Source of the DNA: Theodoxus fluviatilis
Lineage: Eukaryota; Mollusca; Gastropoda; Cycloneritida; Neritidae
Length of the DNA stretch: 12,241 nt
Assembly (NCBI GenBank): GCA_034096865.1
Contig: JAWQFJ010014828.1
Span: 22,501-34,741, forward strand
Direction of reading: 5' to 3'
Shown: positions 1 to 8,135 of the stretch, piece after piece
Layout of the letters: each line of letters begins with the position of its first letter
Numbering within the stretch: position 1 is the stretch's first letter
The notes under the pieces: generated by a model
Database searches by the model: none
Seen by the model: only the letters and a program-made list of their open reading frames with translations
Told to the model about the DNA's origin: nothing
Position numbers and translations under genes: made by a program

Positions 1-23
1 TACTACTGCTACAACAACTACCT

Positions 24-74
<51 letters not shown>

Positions 75-114
75 TTACTACTACTACTACTACTACTACT
101 GCTACTACTACTCG

Positions 115-169
<55 letters not shown>

Positions 170-209
170 TTACTACTACTACTACTACTACTACTGCTAC
201 TACTACTCG

Positions 210-260
<51 letters not shown>

Positions 261-342
261 GTTGCCACCACCACTACTATTACTACTTCTACTACGACAG
301 CTACTACCACTACCACCACCACAACCACTACTGGTATTGCTT

Positions 343-378
<36 letters not shown>

Positions 379-390
379 TTACTTCTAATG

Positions 391-469
<79 letters not shown>

Positions 470-545
470 AACAACAACAACTACTACTACTCCTACTTCT
501 ACTAATTTTACTACTTCTACTACTTCTACTACTTCTACATCTACT
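1..545. repeat. Degenerate (CTA)n microsatellite tract
   Basis: The stretch is built almost entirely of CTA/TAC triplets. It has variant triplets (CTG, ATT, TTC, ACC) and is most diverged at 255-345 and 485-545. A tract containing GCTACTACTACTCGAC occurs twice, with its first G at 101 and 196. An ATT variant occurs at 74 and 169. This shows a 95-bp higher-order duplication; 95 is not a multiple of three, so the array is not under reading-frame constraint. The frames read poly-Leu on the plus strand and poly-Ser/poly-Val on the minus strand, which are translations of the repeat and not evidence of a gene. Confidence 0.95.
397..426. repeat. (CTG)10 trinucleotide run
   Basis: Ten uninterrupted CTG units (CAG on the other strand) lie inside the CTA tract. 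The purity of the run, surrounded by degenerate CTA, suggests it expanded recently from a CTA-to-CTG variant. CTG/CAG runs form slipped hairpins and are length-unstable in many eukaryotes. Nothing here suggests that it is transcribed. Confidence 0.95.
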
Positions 546-1247
546 ACTGCTGCTGCACTTTCCTCTGCCAGATATGCCGAGTAGATAGATCATAGATTGT
601 TCTAGTATCTTCATAAAAGCTCTTGTCAGATTTTTAGAGTATGGATATGCGTTGAGCACTTGCGGGGCACACCTTTCCTGACTGAAGTGGAGATACTTAC
701 AAGCATCGAAGTCAAATTCGTAACCATTATGTCGTGTTCTCTTCCATCCCCCTGTCCATGTTGCTCGTCTTGACCTCTCTAGTGCACAGACTTGTGCAGG
801 AACTGCTTGCCGCTGCTGTCCATACGCACTGCAACCACGTGGTTTAATTAAATGTTGTTGTCCAATTTTCTTCATGCATTTTATCAGTATCTTGCACATT
901 AGCATGAAAAGTACTTATGGTTCTCTTTCAAATGGTGTATAGCACTACACAATCAATCCAGAATTGGAGTTTATGTGATAATTATTTTTTGAAACTTTCA
1001 AAGACACTTTGTACAGAGGTGTTTTTGACAACGTTATGTGTGCGTATTCAGTGAGTTAAGACAAAATCTCTCAACCGAAAAATTAAAAATGTTCAGGTCG
1101 TGTGAATGAGAATCCTTCCACTGTTTGAAAGCGAATAAAGGTGGGCGGATTTCTGCCGAAAGATACGTGGAGAAGGTAAAGGTTTGTCAAGTAATATGTT
1201 TGTTACCGCCGTCTCCTTGGTAACGTTGAAAGATAGTGTATGTATGT
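546..1247. other. Unique sequence without recognisable gene
   Basis: This is about 700 bp of moderately AT-rich sequence between two microsatellites. On the minus strand an open frame runs from 905 down into the CTA tract, with about 115 non-repetitive codons. I recognise no domain or motif in it. An open stretch of this length is expected a few times by chance over six frames of a 12-kb window, so I do not call it a gene. No promoter, RNA gene or repeat was seen. Confidence 0.6.
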
Positions 1248-1257
1248 GTCTGTGTGT

Positions 1258-1301
<44 letters not shown>

Positions 1302-1302
1302 A

Positions 1303-1339
<37 letters not shown>
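1248..1339. repeat. Interrupted (GT)n microsatellite
   Basis: The tract is a GT dinucleotide repeat with its longest pure run at about 1261-1299, then an ACAT interruption and a second run to 1339. Alternating purine-pyrimidine tracts like this can adopt Z-DNA. The flanking frames reading Thr-His or Val-Cys repeats are translations of the repeat. Confidence 0.97.
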
Positions 1340-1420
1340 CCTAGCTTGGACAAGGACGAGAGAGAAACCTTAATCCGGTGATCATTTTTTGAAAGGCTTC
1401 ATTTGTGCACTTTGTCAATT

Positions 1421-1840
1421 CACAGCAGTACAGTTCACAGCAGTACAATTCAGAGCAGTACAGTTCACAGCAGTACAATTCACAGCAATTCAATTCACAG
1501 CAGTACAGTTCACAGCAGTACAGTTCACAGCAGTACAGTTCACAGCAGCACAGTTCACAGCAGCACAGTTCACAGCAGCACAGTTCACAGCAGTACAATT
1601 CACAGCAGTGCAGTTCACAGCAGTTCGATTCACAGCAGTACAATTCACAGTAGTTCGATTCACAGCAGTACAATTCACATTAGTACAATTCACAGCAATA
1701 CAATTCACAGCAGTACAATTCACAGTAGTACAGTTCACAGCAGTACAATTCACATTAGTACAGTTCACAGCAGTACAATTCACATTAGTACAGTTCACAG
1801 CAGTACAATTCACAGCAGTACAGTTCACAGCAGTACAGTT
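1421..1840. repeat. 15-bp minisatellite, 28 units
   Basis: Unit CACAGCAGTACAGTT is repeated in perfect 15-bp register for 420 bp, with no insertion or deletion in any unit. Variants are substitutions only, such as AATT for AGTT, CAGCAC for CAGTAC, TTCGA for TACAA, and CATTAG for CAGCAG. Between about 1741 and 1815 the CATTAG and CAGCAG forms alternate, giving a 30-bp higher-order unit. Because 15 is divisible by three, five of six frames stay open over long stretches and read pentapeptides (QQYSS, TAVQF, HSSTV and, on the minus strand, CCELY, VNCTA). Plus-strand variants include TAG stops in the QQYSS frame, which argues against that frame being translated. A partial unit precedes 1421 and a decayed one follows 1840. 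Confidence 0.95.
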
Positions 1841-1970
1841 CACATCAACACCACACTTGCACAGCAAAGCAGATAAGTGCTTGTCAAGCTTTTGCTCGGC
1901 GTAGATGCTTTACCATCGGGCTTAATATCTGTGAGGACCAACCCAAGTGGAGGACTCATAGCTCGCCTGT

Positions 1971-2250
1971 TCACTCTCACTCACCTGTGTTCACTCTCAC
2001 TCACCTGTGTTCACTCTCACTCACCTGTGTTCACTCTCACTCACCTGTGTTCACTCTCACTCACCTGTGTTCACTCTCACTCACTTGTGTTCACTCTCAC
2101 TCACTTGTGTTCACTCTCACTCACCTGTGTTCACTCTCACTCACTTGTGTTCACTCTCACTCACCTGTGTTCACTCTCACTCACTTGTGTTCACTCTCAC
2201 TCACTTGTGTTCACTCTCACTCACCTGTGTTCACTCTCACTCACCTGTGT
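1971..2250. repeat. 20-bp minisatellite, 14 units
   Basis: Unit TCACTCTCACTCACCTGTGT is repeated 14 times with no length change. The only variation is one C/T position (CACCTG or CACTTG), which reads C C C C C T T C T C T T C C along the array. Degenerate half-units flank it at 1961-1970 and 2251-2275. Since 20 is not a multiple of three, the repeat rotates through all three frames and gives a 20-residue periodic open frame in each. The near identity indicates recent expansion or homogenisation. Confidence 0.96.
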
Positions 2251-2280
2251 TCGCGCTCTCACGTGTTCGTTGCCGCTCTT

Positions 2281-2660
2281 GTCATAGGCTGGACGGTGGT
2301 TTATCCTACTTACATATGCATGACATGACGTTTTCACCCGAAGCGTGGGTTTTCATCGTTTTCTTTCACCTTATTACCATATCAAATGATACTTTCCTCT
2401 AAAAAATGTTTGTGTAATCACACGCAACAAATAGAACAATCTTTGGGTCCGAGATATCACGAAACGCTCACCGTTACAGCCAGCTAATCACAGTTAAGAT
2501 AACAAGAGCAGGCGGGCGGAGGGGGGGGGGGGGGGGGGGGGGGAGTCATTTTGCGGGGCATTGTCCAATCCCAAGATTTGGCGGGTGAAAACGTCATGTC
2601 ATTTATATGCATGTAGGTCACGCTCTACGTTTCAGGATAAACCACCGTCCAGCCTATGAC
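2281..2660. mobile_element. Short fold-back / MITE-like inverted-repeat element
   Basis: The outer arms 2281-2307 and 2634-2660 are exact 27-bp reverse complements (ends GTCATAGGCTGG and CCAGCCTATGAC). The inner arms 2321-2340 and 2582-2601 match over 20 bp. Between these the two sides diverge slightly, with the right side about 16 bp longer. The loop (2341-2581) has no coding capacity and contains a 23-base poly-G. The size (380 bp) and the non-coding loop fit a non-autonomous DNA transposon or fold-back element. No convincing target-site duplication is visible; a TA duplication is possible but cannot be told apart from the palindrome itself. Confidence 0.75.
2521..2543 (+). repeat. Poly-G tract (23 G)
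   Basis: Twenty-three consecutive G follow GGCGGGCGGA in the loop of the fold-back element. A run of this length can form a G-quadruplex on the plus strand and is prone to length error in sequencing. Confidence 0.95.
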
Positions 2661-2795
2661 AGTAGCACCCTGTGGGTTGGGGGGGGGGGGGGGAGAGGGG
2701 AGAATAGACTCGCAGTGTCCCCCTACGCGATTCGTAAGAGGCGAATACCAAGGGACATCGTAACTTTAATTGCACTTACTTGGAACTATTCTAGT
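2660..2795 (+). repeat. Dispersed repeat module, copy A
   Basis: This is one of three copies of a module whose most conserved part is CCTACGCGATTCGTAA (here 2722-2737). A and the right-arm copy share 23 identical bases here (2722-2744 with 10836-10858). Upstream similarity includes CACCCTGTGGGTT/CCCCCTGTGGGTT. Downstream similarity includes AGGGACATCGTAACTT (A) against AGGGACACCGTGACTT (right-arm copy). In A the upstream GGG has expanded into a 15-base G run at 2679-2693. The module starts directly at the end of the fold-back element. It may be the tail of a SINE, LINE or DNA transposon; the family is not identified. Confidence 0.75.
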
Positions 2796-2851
2796 AATTT
2801 TCGTGCTTAATGGCCTTACATAGCCTACAAAGGTTGATAGGCCGTCAAACT

Positions 2852-2869
2852 CCATCCATCCATCCATCC
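2852..2869. repeat. Short CCAT tetranucleotide microsatellite
   Basis: Four to five tandem CCAT units. It is short and pure, with no other feature attached. Confidence 0.9.
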
Positions 2870-3021
2870 CGCAGAAGCCTCCAGAACACGCCAGAAATGG
2901 CGTGGAAAAGTGTCACGTGACACTACAAAACGAAGCGCTGAACTGCTTTACAAAACCTGCAGCGTTGGCTTGCGGGGTGCGTTGCTTACGCTAGGAACCT
3001 TGCAAGATCTTGCGAGGAATG

Positions 3022-3100
3022 GGCCGGTGTCAACATGTGTCAACACGATGAAAACAGATGTAAATTGCAGTCACATGTTTGAAAGATGTTGACACCGGCC
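3022..3100. repeat. Small inverted repeat, 15-bp arms
   Basis: GGCCGGTGTCAACAT at 3022-3036 is the exact reverse complement of 3086-3100, leaving a 49-base loop. The arms do not extend further. No U tract follows, and in this eukaryotic setting it is unlikely to be a bacterial-type terminator. It may be the remnant of a small inverted-repeat element. Confidence 0.85.
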
Positions 3101-3564
3101 TATGATTTGCCGCATAGGCAGGCTAAGCAAAGCGCACTATCTAGTTATGTAACTAAGCTACTTTGTCCAGGACCGCCCCCCGAAAATCGCTGGAATCTTC
3201 AACAACGGCACTAGAATTCCTGACACTTTACAACATGCGCAATGACTTGCACAACAAGATGCCAAGGAATCTACAACCTGTGTTAACCATTGACCGTGAC
3301 ACGGTTCATCAAATTTGTGTTACTATAACCTCTGTACGCGAGAGATCATCTCAAAACCTGATGGCAACGTTTTGTTGTACTTGTTTGTCTGGTATTTTTT
3401 GTTGCTCCTGTGTGTCTGAGAGCTTGGTAACAACAAGGTATACACGGGTGTGACGCGATATGAGGCTCAGTTTTCGATCACATCAAAGTCCACAGCATCA
3501 TTGTTCAATTATAACATTTTCTACAGATTGAAGCCGCTGTATGGGTCAACCTATTAAAACAAAC

Positions 3565-4449
3565 AAACATTAAACCGGACATCCCAGTTTACCGCTTGGA
3601 ATAATGTTTGATAAACTCGTGTATGAAGATGAGTGGTGCCAGCGTTCGGAATCGAAAAAACAAAAAAAAGACCTCATGAGTCTTTTGTGTCTTTTAACAA
3701 AAACAAAAAAAAAAATCATTAATACGTATGATCAGGAACTTTTCTACGGCCAGCCTCTAAAGTATCCACCAGTGGCACAACCTAGCGTTTGATTGGCTGA
3801 GGTGCTACCTAGTTCCATTTTTATGATAGCATTCTGGGTAACTACTCAACCGTCCCGTGTGCACTTCTTTTTGCGTTATCTTATCGCTTTGCTTTTTTTT
3901 TTTTTTTTTTCCCCTTTTTTCCCCCAAGAAGATCAAAATGGCGTTTGGTGCGGTGCAGTGTGTTACCTTCAAGTAGAAAATATTGAACAACCAAACCCAA
4001 TGTAAGTGCATGTTTGCAGAAGTGTCCACTTATGAGATGTACGCGAATGTCTCCTGAGCCTTTGGCGCGAACGAATAAACTGTGCGTGCAGTGACGAGTG
4101 TTGCACTACTCGGGTGGGCTCGAGATCATGAATCTTGGCATGCATATTGGTGTGTTACTGGTGCGCACAACACACGTGTTGATGGTATTAGAGCAATGTC
4201 AGTCCCAGTAAAGAACCTGCGCGAGCGTGCGTGCGCACAAAGCGGTGCACATGCAGTTTTGTGATGTTGTACCTGCTTGAGTAAAGGAAATACATATCGT
4301 TTGCAGGAGGGAGTGCATGACAATCATCTTACACTCCTGCGTCGTCGTCGGTCGTCGTTTCATCAAATCAGCAGATTTTCCACACTAATCATGCCAAGGT
4401 TCATTATCAATCTCTCAGTAGTCAGTTGTCGGTCGCGGTGCAATACAGG
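3565..4449 (+). repeat. Large palindrome, left arm, outer segment
   Basis: The segment is similar in reverse complement to about 11441-12241, base blocks occurring in the same order. Shared anchors include AGGAACTTTTCT (about 3736), the GTGTGCACTTCTTTT block (about 3858), GAAAATATTGAACAAC (about 3977), TGCTTGAGTAAAGGAA (about 4272) and GGAGGGAGTGCAT (about 4306). The left arm carries an additional T-rich stretch at about 3875-3920 that the right arm lacks. Short frames here are not conserved in the partner arm, so the similarity is not due to coding constraint. The segment runs up to the insertion at 4450. Confidence 0.85.
3893..3910. repeat. Poly-T tract in left arm only
   Basis: Eighteen T followed by C4T6C5. 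The right arm reads from CACTTCTTTT straight to CCCCCAAAAGATC, so about 45 bp including this tract are extra in the left arm. It could be a small retro-insertion tail or tract slippage. Confidence 0.8.
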
Positions 4450-6392
4450 GGTCTTGTCTGCAAAAATTAAATTGTAGCTGTAGCTCGCGCTGCATGCCTG
4501 TGAATGACCCTGCCTAAAAGTTGGCAACAGACGGTCCATAAGGTTGCAAGCTGCCTAAGGCTGTACTAGGTCAATTGTGCATAAGAGCTTACCAGAGAGG
4601 CTATCTGACCTGCCCTTTCAACTTCTTCTAGCATGCTTAGCTATCGGCTGCTTTAATTCTATTTCATTTGTCGTGCTAATCCCTAGCTTACCTTGCTTGT
4701 GGCCTCTCGCCGCTCTCTCTGACCGTCCAAAACAGGAAGCTTTAGGCATTCAAGCTAGGGCAGATTGCACAGCTGTGCACAAGGCTTCTTGCAATAGCTG
4801 CAGATATGAAATTAAAACCTCGTGGAAGCTCAGGGATAACGCTCTAGACATTGCTGCGCCGCTGCTGCTACAAAAAAAGCTTTGCTCTCATAAGCGTGCT
4901 GCTACTGCTAGCCTTTAGCTGCTGGCGGTGGACTCGACCACCTCCCGTCACGCTGCTATGCGCTACTTCCTGCCCTCAACTAAAACCTAAATCAATCTAG
5001 TATAAGGTGTTTTAAAATACTATTAACTGACCCGGTCCCGCACCTCCCCTCACCTCTCGATCGTAGAATGAACACTTCCAAAGAGTTGGGTAAAAGCTGC
5101 TCTATGCAGAGCTAGCTGCTTGAATGTGCTGCTGGGCTAGCTTTAACGCTACTAAGCTGCTTGCTTGTCTGTGCTTTTATCACTCCTTCTGTTTTCCTTC
5201 TCCACTTTTTTCAACCTTACTACTGCTTTTATTACTATTGTACCTCTTTAATTATCTTTTTTTTTTTTCCTCCTCACTTTCATGTCCCACTATTTTTTTT
5301 TTTTTTATATTTTATTCTTTTAAACCTTTTACTTTTTTTTATTATTTTTGTTCTTTTTCATTTATTAACCTTTATCCCGCTTTTTTGTTCATCTATATCA
5401 TTACTTTTTATTGTTTAGTTTTTTTTTTTTTTTTATTTTTTTTTTTTTTTTTTTTTTTCGTTGTTCGTTTTGTTTTGTTATTTTTTTTTGATCTTTTATT
5501 TTTTTTTTTTTTAATGTTTTTTCTTTTTCTCTTTCCATCATTGACTTTTCTTTATCTTTAAGTTTATACCGCTTACCATAGCTAAATACATTTTATTCTT
5601 TTTTATTATTTATTGATTTTATTTTACCTTTTTTTTTTTTTTTCGACCCCCGCCATGCCGTCAGAAATAACCCGAAACCACCCAACTACGACTATTATAC
5701 AAAGATTTCGTAGCTCCTTATTCTCTCCTCCCAGCAAATGTGCTGCTTGCAAAGCGTTGCAATTGCAAGCAAGGAAAGTGGATGCTGAGGTAGACGAAGC
5801 TACTTGCCTGTTTAGTTACGATTTCAGTTTGAGCTTCTAGCTGCTATCGGCTCCCTCCGACCTACATGCCACTCCCGTCTAGTCGTACGCTAGATTAGAA
5901 CCGAATTGACCTAAACAATAAAGAAGAAATAAGCGTAAAAGTCTCAGAAGAACAAATACACATTGAACATAGATTTGCTCCACGTGGTCGTTCTTACCTC
6001 CAACCCCGCCCCCCTACCTCCGCCTCCTCTAATTTCCAAAAACAAGCTGCGCGTGCCCGACTAACCAGTCCCCAAGGGAACTGGAGAAAATACCTTGCCT
6101 AAAACAACCGAATAGTGAATAAAACCATAAATAACCATCCCCTAGACCAACAATGGCTGTGGCCACTTTCCACAGCTAACAACAAATACCGTAAGAGCTA
6201 CATGACCCCTGGCTATTAGATACTATCTAAACACCTATCCCTTCCTTATTTTTTTTCCCTCTGGTTCTTCCATAAATGGGCTGAGGTCCCAACAACTACG
6301 CCTGGGGTTGGGACTGGTGGCGTACCAGTCGATGCTAACGGAACGAGATACAGAAACCAAAGACTACACACAATAGCTCAAAATGGACCAAC
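4450..6392. mobile_element. 1.94-kb insertion in left palindrome arm
   Basis: Arm similarity stops at about 4449 and resumes at about 6393. The right arm is continuous across the corresponding point (about 11436-11446). ATACAGG stands on both sides (4443-4449 and 6393-6399), fitting a 7-bp target-site duplication. I see no long terminal inverted or direct repeats; the ends are GGTCTTGTCTGC and AATGGACCAAC. Inside are a mixed region rich in AGCTGC-like words (4480-5170), a T-rich block (about 5170-5645), and a C/A-rich part (5645-6392). Open frames (113 codons at 4577-4918; 70 codons at 6220-6432, crossing the right edge) match no family I recognise. It could be a non-autonomous element, or sequence lost from the right arm. 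Confidence 0.55.
5170..5645. repeat. T-rich low-complexity block
   Basis: This is nearly 480 bp dominated by T, with runs of more than ten T at about 5250, 5290, 5420-5458, 5501 and 5630, and hardly any G. Apparent Phe/Leu-rich open frames come from TTT/CTT triplets and are not a membrane protein. The strand asymmetry is extreme compared with both flanks. Confidence 0.9.
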
Positions 6393-7055
6393 ATACAGGC
6401 CGCTGCTGTGCGAGTATGAATGGCACACCTAATAGCGTACCGCTATAACCGCCAGTTCTCTTTTCTTAACTGTACAGTGTGTATAAGTTATACGGCTAAC
6501 GACTGTAGTGCTCTTGTACAGTGCCAATGGAAATTTTCATCACATGGGTATAGACGTTCGTGGTTATTCGATTACGAAGGCCAGGAAAAGACAGATGCAC
6601 TGTGGCTTCACGGACCAGGAACACGAAGTAGCAAGAGATTAATTTGTCAGATCCGTTAAAGGAGCGAGGACGGGACCTCTTATGATCATGAGGCTCTCCC
6701 CTCCCTGAAACAACTTGGATCGATGACAGTGTAAAAATTGAGAAGTGTGGACAGCTCTCACTCAAGATGACTCGTCTGGGGAAGCACAGATAATGCCCCA
6801 CCCAAAGTAGTTGGGACCTGAATGTAAGACTTAGAGAGAACGAAAGACAAAAAACATAATCAGATGGCCATCCCCCAGCTGCATTAAATGATTAGATAAC
6901 ATTCTTAGTTCAACACAAGGAAGAACACTGAACAAATCCTGAGATGGCGGGCCGACCTGTAAAGGCATATCAATATCAGTTGTTAAATATGATGGCATTC
7001 CCCACAAGTCCATCCTTAATGCACTTGTATAAAGTGTTCAGGTCTGAATACTACT

Positions 7056-7200
7056 GTGTTTCTGAGCGGAGCCAATCCCGCGCTGTGAGTTCGGGGTATA
7101 GAATATGACCCACCGCGTCTCCCTACGCGATTCGTAAAGGGCACATAACTAGGAGCACAGATCGACTTTACTTTGCGTTTACCTGCTATACTAGTTCTCA
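7056..7200 (+). repeat. Dispersed repeat module, copy B (left arm)
   Basis: The module core CCTACGCGATTCGTAA is at 7122-7137, preceded by TGTTTCTGA...GAGCCA...GAGTTCGGGGTA as in copy C. It differs from copies A and C straight after the core (AGGGC in place of GAGGC). B and C occupy equivalent places in the two palindrome arms, whereas A lies outside. Confidence 0.8.
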
Positions 7201-7292
7201 GGGCAATCTGGTGTTTATGAAGGTGGGGAGGGGGGGTGCAAAACTTCTTTTTTGTTTTGTTTTGTATCTTATCCATCAAGCGCCGAACCGCA

Positions 7293-7350
7293 CGGGCGCG
7301 ATAGCGCCCGAGAGCATGCTAAGGGGGGTACCTCCGGGGGGTGGCACCCC
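7293..7350 (+). repeat. Pair of GC-rich hairpins in left arm
   Basis: CGGGCGC-GATA-GCGCCCG at 7293-7310 is a perfect 7-bp stem with a 4-base loop. GGGGT-GGC-ACCCC at 7338-7350 is a second stem. GAGCATGCTA lies between them. The right arm has hairpins in the same order around the same GCATGC word but with different stem sequences. Confidence 0.75.
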
Positions 7351-7501
7351 AAGGTCATCCAATGCCCTCCGGCCTGTCTGTTTTTTACACAAAGTAGAAG
7401 CAAATGGGTGGCATCATCTGTGGCAAATCTGAGCGTGTACAAGTCCTCGATTTCATAGGCAGATACATTTTGAGCCACTATGTGTTCGGGGGGTGTAGTA
7501 T

Positions 7502-7789
7502 AGGACCAACTGTCTCTCTCTTGGGAAGCCACATGCTCGAAAATGTTACAGTGCTACAATACGTTCGATGTTAATAATAAAGAATCACAATTCACAAAAA
7601 ACAACTATGAGGAAAAATTCTTTGCCAACAAGATCATACCTCGAATTTATAATCTTTATTCCGAATATGTAAGAAGAACATCTGTAACCAGTTTGTTGTG
7701 GGAGTCAGAGCCTGGTCAGTCTGAAGACATTGATAAACACACACATGGAGGAATTTGCCTAGTCATAGGCCCTATCATGTGACAACATT
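7502..7789. repeat. Highly conserved core of the palindrome (left copy)
   Basis: The core aligns with 10237-10521 in reverse complement at roughly nine bases in ten by eye. It includes long exact blocks such as GTTAATAATAAAGAATCACA, AAGATCATACCTCGAATTT and CACACACATGGAGGAATTTG. Most differences are one-base gains or losses, often outside homopolymers. AATAAA hexamers occur in both copies. The frame is not maintained, so it is not coding. Confidence 0.85.
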
Positions 7790-7939
7790 TTCTGTTGGGC
7801 TGAAGCGCGATGACTGTGTTGTATTTTGTTGCAAATCTGGTTTGACAGCATCTGGAATGTCATACTTTTCAATTCCTGACTTAGCGTCTCTCCAGTCTCA
7901 TCTCTCTCTCTCTATTCTTTTTTTTTTTGTTTTATTTGC

Positions 7940-8015
7940 TGTATGTGTGAGTGTGTGTGGTGTGTGTGTGTGTGAGTGTGGTGTGTTGTGTTTGTGTGTG
8001 TGTGTGTGTGTGTGG
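7940..8015. repeat. Interrupted (GT)n microsatellite, left arm
   Basis: GT repeats with GAG and GGT interruptions, preceded by a CT run (about 7897-7912) and a poly-T. The same order CT, poly-T, GCTGTA-GTGTGAGTG, GT, TAAGGGG appears in reverse complement at about 10010-10131. Confidence 0.95.
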
Positions 8016-8135
8016 TAAGGGGAGGACGTGAGGCGATTAGAATAGCAATACATTGTCAATAATTTTACTATTGCTTCCTATAGTTTAATCAGCATCATCG
8101 AATCAGCTCTCTCAGACTGACTCTACCTACTAGCT

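Larger units (their letters stand above)
2796..3564. other. Unique sequence without recognisable gene
   Basis: About 770 bp hold no gene I can support. They contain a short CCAT run (2852-2869) and a 15-bp hairpin (3022-3100). A 96-codon plus-strand frame at 3163-3453 has no recognisable motif. This block lies just outside the left end of the large inverted repeat as far as it can be traced. Its would-be partner lies beyond the right edge of the window, so the palindrome may extend into it. Confidence 0.55.
6393..8135 (+). repeat. Large palindrome, left arm, inner segment
   Basis: The segment is similar in reverse complement to about 9925-11440. Anchors in order include GGAAATTTTCATC against TTGAATTTCAGC; CCAGGAACA against ACAGGAACA; CAGCTCTCA; CCTGTAAAGGCA and GGCATTCCC; module copy B; GTGCAAA-CTTCTTTTTTG-TTTTGTTTTGTATCTTATC; GAGCATGCTA; TCTGAGCGTGTA; the strongly conserved 7502-7789 core; then a GT tract and CCTATAGTT. 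Similarity is weak at the inner end beyond about 8060. Open frames such as 7543-7782 (79 codons) are broken by indels in the partner, so the block is not protein-coding. Confidence 0.85.

Noticed and set aside
108..905. 265-codon minus-strand open frame, Ser/Val-rich at its end
   Set aside because: More than half is translated CTA repeat, and the remaining ~115 codons show no recognisable motif and are within chance expectation for six frames.
1389..1904. 171-codon frame of pentapeptide repeats
   Set aside because: It is a translation of the 15-bp minisatellite; five of six frames are equally open.
1421..2250. Possible CRISPR array
   Set aside because: Units of 15 and 20 bp are tandem without spacers, and the DNA is eukaryotic in character.
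2281..2660. TA target-site duplication for the fold-back element
   Set aside because: TA is self-complementary, so an apparent duplication inside perfect arms is uninformative.
2660..2795. tRNA-derived SINE promoter (A and B boxes) in the module
   Set aside because: No convincing A box or GGTTCRANNCC-type B box at proper spacing.
3938..3973. ATGGCG start shared by both arms (left 3938, right 11879 on the minus strand)
   Set aside because: The following frames diverge at once and end after about 12 and 17 codons.
4577..4918. 113-codon plus-strand open frame inside the insertion
   Set aside because: No domain, no conserved partner, length within chance expectation.
5124..5561. Phe/Leu-rich frame that looks like a membrane protein
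   Set aside because: It arises from the T-rich low-complexity block.
7543..7782. 79-codon frame in the conserved core
   Set aside because: The right-arm copy shifts frame repeatedly through one-base indels, so the conservation is not of protein.
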